Assembly: GCA_023384675.1 (NCBI GenBank)
Contig: JAHDVK010000023.1
Span: 28,524 to 92,523, forward strand
Length of the DNA: 64,000 bases
Direction of reading: 5' to 3'
Origin: Bryobacteraceae bacterium
Lineage (GTDB): Bacteria; Acidobacteriota; Terriglobia; Bryobacterales; Bryobacteraceae
Shown: one piece after another, positions 23,989 to 33,350 of the stretch
How the letters are laid out: the number at the start of each line of letters is the position of its first letter
Numbering within the stretch: the first letter of the stretch is position 1
Made by a program: the position numbers and the translations under genes
The notes under the pieces: model-generated
Told to the model about the DNA's origin: nothing
Seen by the model: only the letters and a program-made list of their open reading frames with translations
Databases searched by the model: none

Positions 23989-25228
23989 CCGCGGCCGCGA
24001 GGGCGGGACTGGATGCGGAGTTCGATATCACCACGACGCCGCCGCTGGTGATGTGGTAGCCGGCGGCGCGGTCGCGTTCGAGGTCTTCACCGAGGTTGGT
24101 GCCTTCCGGCAGGTTAACGCCGGTGTCGATGATGGCGCGGTGAATACGCGAATAGCGGCCCACGGTCACGTCCGGGAGCAGAATCGAGGAGTCCACTTCG
24201 CAGTAACTGTGAACGCGCACGCCGGGTGAGAGAATCGATTTGTGGATGCGCGCCCCGGAGACGATAACGCCGGGCGAGACGATGGAATCGGTGGCAACGC
24301 CCATGCGGCGGCCTTCCTGCGCGAAGACGAATTTGGCGGGCGGGGCCTGGGGCATGCGGGTGCGGATAGGCCAACCGGTGTCGTAGAGGTTGAATTCGGG
24401 CGAGACGCTTACCAGGTCGAGATTCGCTTCGTAGTAGGCGTCGATGGTGCCCACGTCGCGCCAATACCGGACGCTTTTGAAGTTCAAATCGCGGAAATCA
24501 TACGCCACCACGCGGCGCTGGCCAATGATGGCAGGCAACACGTTTTTGCCGAAATCGTGAGCGGAATTCGGATCCTCCGCGTCCGCGCGCAGCACTTCCA
24601 TGAGCACGTCCGTATTGAAGACGTAGATGCCCATGGAGGCGCTGACCATGCCGGGATCGAAGGCCGATGGCGTGGGGTTGGCGTGGGCGGGCTTTTCCTC
24701 GAAACCCTGAATGGCGTAGGTGGCGGGGTTGATCTTCACGACGCCGAAGCGAGAGGCTTCGCCGGGATGGACCTGCAGAGTGCCGATGGTGACTTCAGCG
24801 TCGTACATCCGGTGCCAGTTGAGCATTTCGATGTAGTCCATCTTGTAGATGTGATCGGCCGAGAGGATCAGCACGTGATGGGGGCGCTCATGTTCGAGGG
24901 ATTCGAGATTCTGGTACACGGCATCCGCGGTGCCGAGGTACCAGCCCTCGTGGACGCGCTTCATCGGCGGGATGATTTCAATGAATTCGCCCATTTCCCC
25001 GGGGAACAGATTCCAGCCTTCACGCAAATGGCGCTGAAGTTCCAGGGCCTTGTATTGCGTAAGGACAAAAATGCGGCGTAATCCGGAATTGATACAATTG
25101 GAGAGAGTGAAGTCGATAATGCGGTAAATACCGCCAAAGGGAACGGCCGGTTTCGCGGTATTCCGGGTGAGGGGATGCAGTCTCTCGCCCGCGCCGCCGG
25201 CCAGCAGGATCGTGAGTACGTTTTCCAT
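23978..25228 (-). CDS. glgC: Glucose-1-phosphate adenylyltransferase
   Basis: 416 residues. Makes ADP-glucose from glucose 1-phosphate and ATP, the first committed step of glycogen synthesis. The nucleotidyltransferase domain (1-290) has LAGGAGERLHPLT, KPAVPFGGIYRIIDFTLSNCINSG, ADHIYKMDY and FEEKP; a left-handed beta helix follows (about 300-400; SIVSPGVIVSGARIHKSILSPGVRV). The start is MENVLT at 25228, where GGGGAAAGG precedes; an upstream ATG at 25255 adds nine unlikely residues. No glgA or glgB is adjacent. Confidence 0.92.
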   Translation of the reverse strand: MENVLTILLAGGAGERLHPLTRNTAKPAVPFGGIYRIIDFTLSNCINSGLRRIFVLTQYKALELQRHLREGWNLFPGEMGEFIEIIPPMKRVHEGWYLGTADAVYQNLESLEHERPHHVLILSADHIYKMDYIEMLNWHRMYDAEVTIGTLQVHPGEASRFGVVKINPATYAIQGFEEKPAHANPTPSAFDPGMVSASMGIYVFNTDVLMEVLRADAEDPNSAHDFGKNVLPAIIGQRRVVAYDFRDLNFKSVRYWRDVGTIDAYYEANLDLVSVSPEFNLYDTGWPIRTRMPQAPPAKFVFAQEGRRMGVATDSIVSPGVIVSGARIHKSILSPGVRVHSYCEVDSSILLPDVTVGRYSRIHRAIIDTGVNLPEGTNLGEDLERDRAAGYHITSGGVVVISNSASSPALAAAVRA

Positions 25229-25328
25229 CCTTTCCCCAGGATAGCGTGGCGCCACCGGCGGCGCTTTGCGCTCATGCTACACTCATGAGTTTCCGTTCCT
25301 TGTTTGAGCGGCAGCAAGACACCAGGAA

Positions 25329-26828
25329 ATGGAAAGCGTCCGTCCTCCAACCAGCGACCGCAAGGCCGGCCCTTCTGCCGCGCCTGGGTTCCCCGCGCGA
25401 TTCCGCGACTATACGTTGGATGAATGCTGGGATGAGATGTTCGAACCGGCGGGCGCGCCGCGGGAGCATTACCGCCCACTGTACGAACGCCTGCTGGAAA
25501 TGCCCGCCGAGGAGATGCAGCGGCGCAAACAAGCGGCGGATCTGAGTTTTCTGCATCAGGGCATCACCTTCACGGTGTACGGCAAGAGCGAGGGTACCGA
25601 GCGCATCTTTCCGCACGACCTGCTGCCGCGGATCCTGACCGGCGCGGAATGGGCGCGCATCGAGGCAGGCCTGACGCAGCGCATCACGGCGCTGAACGAG
25701 TTTCTGCGCGATCTCTACCACGAACAGCGCATCCTGAACGACCGTGTGGTGCCGCGCGAACTTGTGTACACGTGCCCGCATTTCCGCCGCGAGATGCGCG
25801 GCGTGCCGGTGCGGAGGAACGCCTATGTCACGGTGGCCGGTTCGGATCTGGTCCGGCTGCCGGACGGGCAGTTCGCGGTGCTCGAGGATAACCTGCGCGT
25901 GCCGAGCGGCGTCAGCTATATGCTCACGTCGCGCCAGGTGATGAAGCGGGTGACGCCGGTCCTGCTGCGCGACTGCGGAGTGCGGCCGATCGATCACTAC
26001 CCGCGCGAGTTGCTCGAAACGCTGCGCTCGCTGGCGCCCGAAGGCCGCCACGATCCCACGGTCGTCCTGCTGACCCCGGGTGTGTTCAACTCCGCTTACT
26101 TCGAACACGCTTATCTGGCAAGGCAAATGGGTATCGAACTGGTGGAGGGGCGCGATTTGACGGTCCACGAGAACACGCTCTACATGCGCACCACCGGCGG
26201 GCTGCGCCGCGTGGATGTGGTGTACCGCCGCATCGATGACGATTTCGTGGACCCCCTGGCTTTCCGCCGTGATTCGATTCTGGGCGTGGCGGGCCTGTTC
26301 AACGCATACCGCGCGGGCAACGTTGCGCTGGCGAACGCCATCGGCACGGGGGTGGCTGATGACAAGGCGGTTTATGCCTACGTCCCGCGCATCATCCAGT
26401 ATTACCTCCAGCAGGACCCGATTCTGCCTAATGTCGAGACGTACCTGATGTCGAATGAGAAGGAGCGCGCGCACGTGCTCGGGCGGCTCGACGAAATGGT
26501 GGTGAAGGCGGTGGGCGAAAGCGGCGGCTACGGCATGTTGATCGGCCCGCACGCCTCGCCGCGGGAGCGCGAAGATTTCCGCGCCCGCGTTCTCGCGAAC
26601 CCGCGCAACTACATCGCCCAGCCTACGTTGAGACTTTCAAGCGCGCCCTGCCTGATGGAAGGCTTTCAGATCGAACCACGCCATGTGGACCTTCGTCCGT
26701 ATGTGCTCTATGGCGATAAGGTGACTGTGGTGCCCGGCGGGCTGACGCGCGTTGCGTTGCGCCGCGGCTCGCTGGTGGTGAATAGTTCGCAGGGCGGCGG
26801 CAGCAAGGATACCTGGGTGCTTCAGTAA
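25329..26828 (+). CDS. Circularly permuted ATP-grasp protein, type 2
   Basis: 499 residues, matching the circularly permuted ATP-grasp family (CP_ATPgrasp_1/2): [120 protein letters not shown]. Such enzymes are thought to form peptide-like bonds. Together with the next two genes it makes a widely conserved trio (ATP-grasp, alpha-E, transglutaminase-like) proposed to make or process a short peptide tag. Substrate unknown. Divergent from glgC. Confidence 0.88.
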   Translation: MESVRPPTSDRKAGPSAAPGFPARFRDYTLDECWDEMFEPAGAPREHYRPLYERLLEMPAEEMQRRKQAADLSFLHQGITFTVYGKSEGTERIFPHDLLPRILTGAEWARIEAGLTQRITALNEFLRDLYHEQRILNDRVVPRELVYTCPHFRREMRGVPVRRNAYVTVAGSDLVRLPDGQFAVLEDNLRVPSGVSYMLTSRQVMKRVTPVLLRDCGVRPIDHYPRELLETLRSLAPEGRHDPTVVLLTPGVFNSAYFEHAYLARQMGIELVEGRDLTVHENTLYMRTTGGLRRVDVVYRRIDDDFVDPLAFRRDSILGVAGLFNAYRAGNVALANAIGTGVADDKAVYAYVPRIIQYYLQQDPILPNVETYLMSNEKERAHVLGRLDEMVVKAVGESGGYGMLIGPHASPREREDFRARVLANPRNYIAQPTLRLSSAPCLMEGFQIEPRHVDLRPYVLYGDKVTVVPGGLTRVALRRGSLVVNSSQGGGSKDTWVLQ

Positions 26829-26833
26829 ACGCC

Positions 26834-27805
26834 ATGCTTTCCCGCGTTGCAGACAGTCTTTTCTGGATGAGCCGCTACCTGGAGCGCGCCGAGCAGATCG
26901 CGCGGCTGGTGCACGTGCATCTGAACCTGCGTTTGGAACAGCCCGAAGACATGAACGCGACGCGCTGGGAGCGGGTGCGGGCGACGCTCAACCTCGACAC
27001 CGCCGCGGGCGGCGAGAGCCTGGGCGAAGTGCTCGATCAGATGTGCTTCAACCCGGGCAGCCGCTCGTCGATTGTCAATTCCATCATGGCGGCGCGGTCA
27101 AACGCCCGGCAGGTGCGCGAACAGATCAGTTCGGAGATGTGGGAGCAGATCAACCGGCTGTACCATCATGTCCGCAGTCTGCCGCACGATGGCGGCCCGC
27201 AACTCGAGCCCGAGGAGCTTCTGGAGTCGGTGATGGAGGGCGCGCGGCTGTTCCGCGGCCTGACGGATTCCACGATGAGCCACGGCCACGGCTGGCATTT
27301 CATTCAACTGGGCCAGTTTCTTGAGCGGTCGTTGAATGTATCCTCCATTATGCGAGTCCATTTCCAGCACTATTGGAACTCGCCGCTACCAGCTTTTGAC
27401 GACGAACCGAGCGCCATGGACTATCCCGAATGGATCGGAATATTGAAATGTGCCACAGCGTTCGAGGCGTATTGCAAGGTGCATACGCCGCGCATTGTGC
27501 CCCGGCACGTTGCTGATTTTCTATTACTCAGTGCGGATTTTCCGCATTCGATCCGGTTTTCGGTGGAACGGATGCATGAGGCGCTGATCCGAATCTGCGA
27601 CGAAAGCCCGAGCCGCCGCGTGAGCAAGGTGCTTCGATTGGCGGGCAGGCTGCAAGCGGTGCTGAGCTATTCGCCGATCGACGAGATCCTCGGCTCCGGG
27701 CTGGACCAGATGCTGGCCGACGTCCGCCGGCAAACGATGCAGATCCACTCGGGGCTGTATCAGGCCTTCATCAGCTATCCCATCGAAGCCGCCCTGGAGG
27801 TGTGA
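26834..27805 (+). CDS. Alpha-E domain protein
   Basis: 323 residues, all-helical, matching the alpha-E family (MLSRVADSLFWMSRYLERAEQIARLVHVHLNL at the N-terminus, LRDPH-like core LFRGLTDSTMSHGHGWHFIQLGQFLERSLNV). It follows the ATP-grasp gene by five bases and precedes the transglutaminase gene by three, as in other genomes with this trio. Its biochemical role is not known; it probably works in the same pathway. Confidence 0.88.
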   Translation: MLSRVADSLFWMSRYLERAEQIARLVHVHLNLRLEQPEDMNATRWERVRATLNLDTAAGGESLGEVLDQMCFNPGSRSSIVNSIMAARSNARQVREQISSEMWEQINRLYHHVRSLPHDGGPQLEPEELLESVMEGARLFRGLTDSTMSHGHGWHFIQLGQFLERSLNVSSIMRVHFQHYWNSPLPAFDDEPSAMDYPEWIGILKCATAFEAYCKVHTPRIVPRHVADFLLLSADFPHSIRFSVERMHEALIRICDESPSRRVSKVLRLAGRLQAVLSYSPIDEILGSGLDQMLADVRRQTMQIHSGLYQAFISYPIEAALEV

Positions 27806-27808
27806 CCC

Positions 27809-28798
27809 ATGTACTACCGCATCCGCCACCTCACCCGCTTCCGATATAGCGTGCCCGTCTCGGAGAGCCTGATGGAGGTGCGCATGCACCCGCGAACGGA
27901 AGCCCAGCAGCGCTGCCTCGACTATCAGCTTGCGGTGACGCCCAAAGCAAGCGTCCACACTTATCGGGACTTCCTTGCCAATTCCATTCACCACTTCGGG
28001 ATTCCGGGCCCCCACCGCCAACTGCAGATCATGGCCGAGAGCGTGATCGAAATGAAGCCCTGGCACGATCTGCCGTACTTTCTGGCGCCCGGCGCATGGG
28101 CGGAACTGGATCGCATGGTGCATCTCGGGGACACGCTCGAGATGCTGCTGCCGAGCCACTTCGCCAAGCCGACGCCCGCCCTGGAACGGCTGATGAAGGA
28201 GCTGGACGCCGTGCGGCGCGACGACCCTTTGAGCCTGCTGCGCGAGTTGAACACGAGGATATTTGAGAAGTTCGAATACGTGCCCCGTTCCACCCGCGTG
28301 GACTCGCCGATCGACGATGCGCTGAGCCAGCGCGCTGGCGTCTGCCAGGACTTCACGCACATCATGACTGCAATGGCGCGGCAATTGGGGATCCCGTGCC
28401 GCTATGTGAGCGGCTACCTGCACCACCGGGATGAGGACAACGACCGGTCGAGCGATGGCGCGACGCACGCCTGGGTGGAAGCGCTGCTGCCGGAGCTGGG
28501 TTGGGTGGGATTCGATCCGACGAATAATCTGCTCGCGGGCCACCGCCACATCCGCACGGCCATTGGCCGCGACTACAACGACGTGCCGCCCACGCGCGGC
28601 GTGTTCAAAGGCGACGCGCAATCGGAGCTGAGCGTCACAGTGGCCGTCACCACGTGCCGCGAACTGCCGCCTGAGCTCGCCGAGCTGGTGTTGGGCGAGC
28701 AGGACGCGTTTCCGCAAGGCGTGATCGCGCTAGCTCACGACGACGCCGAGATCCTTGCGGCAATCGAACGCGAACAGCAGATGCAGCAGCAACAGTAG
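27809..28798 (+). CDS. Transglutaminase-like cysteine peptidase
   Basis: 329 residues. N-terminal bacterial transglutaminase-like domain (about 1-80; YYRIRHLTRFRYSVPVSESLMEVRMHPR) and a core with the triad: Cys in AGVCQDFTHIMTAMARQLGIPCRYVSGY, His in THAWVEALLP, Asp in VGFDPTNN. It probably cleaves or ligates peptide-like amides. Third gene of the ATP-grasp/alpha-E/transglutaminase operon, suggesting a make-and-break pair for the same bond (inference). No signal peptide, so cytoplasmic. Confidence 0.88.
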   Translation: MYYRIRHLTRFRYSVPVSESLMEVRMHPRTEAQQRCLDYQLAVTPKASVHTYRDFLANSIHHFGIPGPHRQLQIMAESVIEMKPWHDLPYFLAPGAWAELDRMVHLGDTLEMLLPSHFAKPTPALERLMKELDAVRRDDPLSLLRELNTRIFEKFEYVPRSTRVDSPIDDALSQRAGVCQDFTHIMTAMARQLGIPCRYVSGYLHHRDEDNDRSSDGATHAWVEALLPELGWVGFDPTNNLLAGHRHIRTAIGRDYNDVPPTRGVFKGDAQSELSVTVAVTTCRELPPELAELVLGEQDAFPQGVIALAHDDAEILAAIEREQQMQQQQ

Positions 28799-28808
28799 CC
28801 CGGCGGCG

Positions 28809-30251
28809 TTACTCCAGGCCGCCGAATCCGCATACTCCGCCGAGGCGGTTGATCCCGTCGAAGGCGGCCGTCTTGTAGCATTCGGCCAGCGTGGGATAGT
28901 TGAACACGGTATCGACGAAGTAATCGACCTTGCCTCCGAAAGCCACCACCGCCTGGCCGATGTGGACGAGTTCGCTGGCTCCCTCCCCGATGATATGCAC
29001 CCCCAGCAGCCGCCGCGAGCCGGTATCGAACATTAACTTCAGCAGGCCCGTGGTGTCGCCGATGATCTGGCCCCGGGCGATCTCCCGGTAGCGCGCCTTG
29101 CCCACCTCGTAGGAGATGCCCTCACCGGTGAGTTCTTCCTCGTTCCGCCCCACCATGGAGATCTCCGGAATCGTGTAGATGCCGTATGGAAAGAGCTCGG
29201 GTACCGACGTGGCGGGCACGCTGAAAGCGTGGCACACCGCCAGCCGGCCTTGTTCCATCGAGGTCGAGGCCAGGGAAGGGAAGCCGATGACGTCCCCCAC
29301 GGCATAGATGTGAGGTTGCGCGGTCTGGTAATGGCCGTTGACGGCGATGCGTCCACGGCTGTCGGGTTCGAGGCCGGCCTTCTCCAGGTCGAGCTTCGAG
29401 GTGTTGCCGGTGCGGCCAATGGAATAGAGCGCCTTCTCGCTGATGATCTGCTTGCCGCTATCGAGCAGAATGCGTACCTTGCGCCCGGCCTCGTCTTCGA
29501 TCGTCTCGACACCTTTCACCTTTTCTCCGAGCCGCATGGTGACACGGTTTTCCCGCAGATGGTACGCGAGCGTGTCGGCGATTTCCGCGTCCACAAAGGG
29601 CAGCAGACGCGGGCGAGTGTCGATCAGGGTAACCCGCACGCCCAGGGCGGCAAACATGGAAGCGTACTCGCAACCGATCACGCCGGCGCCGATCACGGTG
29701 AGCGTCCGCGGGAGTTGATCGAGACGGAGGATATCGTCGGAGGTCAGGACCGTGCGCCCGTCGAAGGGGATATGCGGGTCGCGTGTTGCCTCAGTGCCCG
29801 TAGCGACGATGATGTGCGCGGCGGTGATAGAACGCTGGCCGGAGCCGTCGACGTTGTCAAGCCGGATGGTGTGGGGGTCGAGGAACGCGGCATTGGCGGG
29901 CAGCACTTCCACGCGGTTACGGAGCAGTTGGTGGCGGGTGACGTCGATCTCGTGGCGGATCACCGTGTCCACCCGGGCCAACAGATCCTCCATGGTGATC
30001 CGCTGCCGCACGGTGTGAGAAAGCCCGTAAAACTGACGCTCGCGGTAGCCCGACAGATCCAGCACCGCTTCACGGAGGGTCTTGGAGGGTATCGTACCGG
30101 TATTCACCGAGACGCCGCCCAACACGGACTTCTTCTCGGCGAGACCGGCGCGGCGATTGAGTTTCGCCGCCTGGATCGCAGCCCTCTGTCCGGCAGGCCC
30201 CGAGCCGATCACGAAAAGGTCATAGTCGTACTGTGTGCGGGGAGAGGGCAT
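28809..30251 (-). CDS. sthA: Soluble pyridine nucleotide transhydrogenase
   Basis: 480 residues. FAD/NAD(P)-binding fold of the dihydrolipoamide dehydrogenase superfamily: VIGSGPAGQRAAIQAAKL (FAD), ATGTEATRDP, GAGVIGCEYASMFAALGVRVTLI (NAD(P)), YAVGDVIGFPSLASTSMEQGR. The active-site disulfide is absent: GGVSVNTGTIPSKTLREAV replaces the CxxxxC motif, which marks transhydrogenases rather than disulfide reductases. It would balance NADPH and NADH in the cytoplasm. Convergent with the transglutaminase gene. Confidence 0.9.
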   Translation of the reverse strand: MPSPRTQYDYDLFVIGSGPAGQRAAIQAAKLNRRAGLAEKKSVLGGVSVNTGTIPSKTLREAVLDLSGYRERQFYGLSHTVRQRITMEDLLARVDTVIRHEIDVTRHQLLRNRVEVLPANAAFLDPHTIRLDNVDGSGQRSITAAHIIVATGTEATRDPHIPFDGRTVLTSDDILRLDQLPRTLTVIGAGVIGCEYASMFAALGVRVTLIDTRPRLLPFVDAEIADTLAYHLRENRVTMRLGEKVKGVETIEDEAGRKVRILLDSGKQIISEKALYSIGRTGNTSKLDLEKAGLEPDSRGRIAVNGHYQTAQPHIYAVGDVIGFPSLASTSMEQGRLAVCHAFSVPATSVPELFPYGIYTIPEISMVGRNEEELTGEGISYEVGKARYREIARGQIIGDTTGLLKLMFDTGSRRLLGVHIIGEGASELVHIGQAVVAFGGKVDYFVDTVFNYPTLAECYKTAAFDGINRLGGVCGFGGLE

Positions 30252-30315
30252 GGATCAGTGGCGCGCCCCGTGGGCGTGCCTCCGATCTTAGCAGCCGAGC
30301 CGGGTGTGCCGCCTG

Positions 30316-30729
30316 TCAGCGGGTTTCGGTCGGCGGCTTCTTCTCTTCCTCTACCTCTTCTTCGCTTTCGGGCTCGCCGATCTCGACGCGCACGGGCTGC
30401 TCAATCAGCCGCGGCTCCTTACCTCTGGTCAACACCATCAGGCGATAGCGCACGCCGGTCTTCACACCGGCGGGAATCTTGCAGGTAATTGTGGTGTCGG
30501 TCTGGGAGAGCATCGGGGTCTTGATGTCGTTCGTACCGTCGGTGAAATAAAGCTCTGCGACGACGGCCTTGCCGATGTGCTCGCCGGCCACGGTGATCTC
30601 CGTCCCTGGCATCCCCAGGGCTGGCTCCACGCTGGTGAAGCGGGGTGTCACTTCCTGTGCCAACGACAGCACGGGAGCCGCTACCGCCACCACCAACGCC
30701 GCCACCAGCCATCTCAATGAGAAGCGCAT
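30316..30729 (-). CDS. Secreted IPT/TIG-domain protein
   Basis: 137 residues. Signal peptide MRFSLRWLVAALVVAVAAPVLSLAQ, one IPT/TIG immunoglobulin-like domain (about 28-112; PRFTSVEPALGMPGTEITVAGEHIG) and a Glu-rich tail (EPESEEEVEEEKKP). The start is the ATG at 30729 with AGGAGG eight bases upstream; an earlier in-frame start would cover the signal with a polar stretch. Function unknown, probably periplasmic or surface. Confidence 0.75.
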   Translation of the reverse strand: MRFSLRWLVAALVVAVAAPVLSLAQEVTPRFTSVEPALGMPGTEITVAGEHIGKAVVAELYFTDGTNDIKTPMLSQTDTTITCKIPAGVKTGVRYRLMVLTRGKEPRLIEQPVRVEIGEPESEEEVEEEKKPPTETR

Positions 30730-30823
30730 CCGAATACCTCCTGATCCGATACTAGGACGTCCTTGTCCGAAATGCAAGCAGTTTGGTCATGATTCTTGTT
30801 TCTCACGCCAAATTGCACCAAGC

Positions 30824-30854
30824 AAAAAGGAAATAGCCGGCCCCGCGGCCGGCT
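30824..30854 (-). terminator. Rho-independent terminator of the response-regulator gene
   Basis: Perfect eight-base arms AGCCGGCC and GGCCGGCT (30835-30842 and 30847-30854) with a four-base loop. On the minus strand the hairpin is followed by ATTTCCTTTTT. It begins 25 bases after the end of the gene at 30879. Confidence 0.75.
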
Positions 30855-30878
30855 GGTTTCCCGTTCCTTCCCTGTGTC

Positions 30879-31634
30879 TCAGCGTTCGCCGGGATTATGC
30901 AGGTGCAGGCCCTTGTGGATGGCGTACAGCGCCAGTTCCAGCCGGTCCGATACCCCGAGTTTGTCGAAGATGTTGTGCAGGTGGTTTTTCACCGTCTGCT
31001 CGCTGATGAACATCTTCTCCGCCATCTCCTTGTTCTTGAACCCTTGCGCGACCAGCGCCACGATTTCGCGCTCACGGGCGCTGAGCGGGGACCGCTCACG
31101 GACCCGCCCGCCGACGGCTGACGGAGTTCCGCCCTCGGCCGCCGTGGCGAACTGCCGCATCACGGCCGCCGTGGTGTGCGAATCAAGCCAGATCTCGCCG
31201 CCATGCACCTTGCGGATGCTCTTCACGATGAGATCGGCGGAGGTCTGCTTCAGGACGATGCCCGAACAGCCCAGCTTCATCGCCTGCACGAATTCGTTCT
31301 TGTCCTCGGAGGCCGTCAGCACGATCACCTTGGACTTCGTCCGGTTCGTATGCTGCATGGTCTGGAGCGTGCCAAGGCCGTCGAGGTTCGGCATCCGCAG
31401 GTCGAGCAGGACCACGTCCGGCTCCAGTTCGTCCAGCTTTTCCAGCAGTTCGCGGCCGTCCGCGGCCTCGCCCACCACATCGATATCGTCCTCGAGGCCG
31501 AGCAGTTTCTTCAGCCCGTCCCGCACGATCGGATGGTCGTCGGCGATCACGACCCGGATCTTTGGGGTTTCCGGCGGCGGCGATTCGGGACCCGTCTCTG
31601 TGTTCTTATCCGGCATCGTATTCGTCAAGCTCAT
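30879..31634 (-). CDS. LuxR/NarL-type response regulator
   Basis: About 251 residues. Receiver domain (about 26-145): VIADDHPIVRDGL, phospho-acceptor Asp in VVLLDLRMPN, VIVLTASED, and VLKQTSADL with the conserved Lys. C-terminal LuxR HTH (about 180-245): LSAREREIVALVAQGFKNKEMAEKMFISEQTVKNHLHNIFDKLG. No sensor kinase lies near, so it is an orphan. The start is uncertain: ATGs at 31661, 31634 and 31616 are in frame; a GAGGAG precedes the one at 31634, with long spacing. Confidence 0.85.
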   Translation of the reverse strand: MSLTNTMPDKNTETGPESPPPETPKIRVVIADDHPIVRDGLKKLLGLEDDIDVVGEAADGRELLEKLDELEPDVVLLDLRMPNLDGLGTLQTMQHTNRTKSKVIVLTASEDKNEFVQAMKLGCSGIVLKQTSADLIVKSIRKVHGGEIWLDSHTTAAVMRQFATAAEGGTPSAVGGRVRERSPLSAREREIVALVAQGFKNKEMAEKMFISEQTVKNHLHNIFDKLGVSDRLELALYAIHKGLHLHNPGER

Positions 31635-31925
31635 CACGGCGGCCTGTCTCCTCGTCACCATTTTACGAAGTACTAGGCCGTTGCCCTATTCGGTAATGCC
31701 TCCCATTCCCATGAGGAAGAAACCTGAGAGTCACCTAAGGAATTCGTTCTAAGGTCCGTGCATCTATATGTTACTACGAGGAATTGTCAAACGGACCGAA
31801 TGATTTTTGAACCTCTGCGCCAGGCCTCGTTGCCACGCGACAGGGTTTCCGGCCGCCAAGAAATGGCGGCGGACCCTATTGCAATGTATTCGCCCATTGG
31901 TGAGCTCTCCAGTTCCACAGCCGAG

Positions 31926-33215
31926 TCAATCCGTGTTCATCGGGGTCGCCAACGACACGGCGCGTTCGCTCCAGCCTCCTGCCGGCGTCCAGAGCCGGAC
32001 TGAGTGAGGCCGGTTCAGTTCGTCACACGCATCGATGGGGTGGCCGAGCGCTCCTTCTCTTTCGTAAAGCCGGTGCAGGGCGAGAGTTTCGCTGGAAGCG
32101 CGCACTTTCAAGGGCTGCATGCCAAGGTCGAATTCCCAGGTGTACAGCAGTTCAAGGGAGGCTGGATCGTAAAGCTCCACGGCAACGGTTTCACTCCGGA
32201 CCGGCATGCGCTTGGGGATGGGATAGGGCTTGCCCTTCGCCAGGTTGAATTCCGAGTTCGGCAGCAGCATGTACAGACGAGGGGAACCGGCAGGGGCGCT
32301 CGTGTAGCGGTACCGCGCGGGGCCGCCCGCGGGCGCGGTGGAGGGTGGGTCGGACGAGCCGATCATGGCGAGACAGGGCCGGTTGAAGGCATTGTTGATG
32401 CCGCTCATTGCCAGCATGCTGTCACGGCCGTCTCCCACCACGCCGAGGTGCAGCACGTAGCCAAAGTTGGCGAACCGCAGTTCCGCGCGGCCGTCTTCCG
32501 TGATGCGGCACACGCCGGAGGACCAACGGAGGTTGTTCGTCACACTGACCCAGGGCGTTTCCCGCCCGTCCACACGTGTCACCACCATGTCTTGGATTGA
32601 CCATTCGTGTTCAAACGGTTCACCGTTGAAGTCCATCAGATCCAAAGCAGGCCGCCATCGCCAGCGGAGCTGTCCCCGCGGGTCCAGGCAAATCAACTCG
32701 GTGGTGCCGATGACATCGCGCTGCTGGCGGTGGATGAAGAGGGCATCGGGGTGGCCGTTGCCGCGCCAGTCCACCGGCCGAAGAAACCTCTCCATCGGAT
32801 AGTCATCGCCGTGAGGTCCTGGCGGGAAATCAAGGCGGTGGCGCCAGATCTCGCCGCCACGGGAGTCGCGAGCCACGATCTCGCGCCCCTGAAGTTCCAA
32901 AATTCCGGCCGGCGGCGGCCGCCGCTGCCAGATCCATACGCCCAAGCCTGCGGTGAAACTCGCGGCCCCGGCCATCCACCAGGCGCGGCGCGTGGTTCTG
33001 GCCGGCTCCTCGCGATTCGCATGCCCGCGCGCCAGCCATTGGTCCAGTTCGTCCTGAAAAGCGAATACCGCACGCCGTCCCTCGCCGGGAACGCGCCGTA
33101 CCGGCAAGCCGCGGCGGGCTTCCCAACGCTGTGCCGTCTTCAGATCCACGCGCAAATAGACTGCAATTTCCTTCCAGGAGCTCAAGCGTTCGCGGGTTTT
33201 GCCGTCAGTCGACAC
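31926..33215 (-). CDS. HTH protein with membrane helix and propeller-like outer domain
   Basis: About 429 residues. N-terminal DNA-binding domain (SSWKEIAVYLRVDLKTAQRWEARRGLPVRRV, then FAFQDELDQWLARG, a MerR/excisionase-like winged HTH common in acidobacteria). A membrane helix follows (WWMAGAASFTAGLGVWIW). The outer domain of about 320 residues (ILELQGREIVARDSRGGEIWRHRLDFPPG, VDWRGNGHPDALFIHRQQ, LICLDPRGQLRWRWRPALDLMDFNG) looks like FG-GAP/VCBS-type propeller repeats. It may sense outside signals and act on DNA directly. The start is uncertain: GTG at 33215 is my choice; a longer frame begins with TTG at 33347 but adds an unlikely leader. Divergent from the metal-efflux operon. Confidence 0.6.
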   Translation of the reverse strand: MSTDGKTRERLSSWKEIAVYLRVDLKTAQRWEARRGLPVRRVPGEGRRAVFAFQDELDQWLARGHANREEPARTTRRAWWMAGAASFTAGLGVWIWQRRPPPAGILELQGREIVARDSRGGEIWRHRLDFPPGPHGDDYPMERFLRPVDWRGNGHPDALFIHRQQRDVIGTTELICLDPRGQLRWRWRPALDLMDFNGEPFEHEWSIQDMVVTRVDGRETPWVSVTNNLRWSSGVCRITEDGRAELRFANFGYVLHLGVVGDGRDSMLAMSGINNAFNRPCLAMIGSSDPPSTAPAGGPARYRYTSAPAGSPRLYMLLPNSEFNLAKGKPYPIPKRMPVRSETVAVELYDPASLELLYTWEFDLGMQPLKVRASSETLALHRLYEREGALGHPIDACDELNRPHSVRLWTPAGGWSERAVSLATPMNTD

Positions 33216-33350
33216 GATTTTAGACAGAATAACGCAACTTGAGAATCCCGCAATCGTCCTTTTTAGAAGTACACACGGATCAAGTATCCGGATTTCACTC
33301 ACGCGGGGCGCTTCGGCAGAGTCCTGATACAATACCGGCTGGGTCAACCT

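Noticed and set aside
28792..28825. GC-rich inverted repeat between the transglutaminase and sthA genes
   Set aside because: CGGCGGC/GCCGCCG arms could pair, but most of it is the sthA coding end and no T-tract follows on either strand. Not called a terminator.
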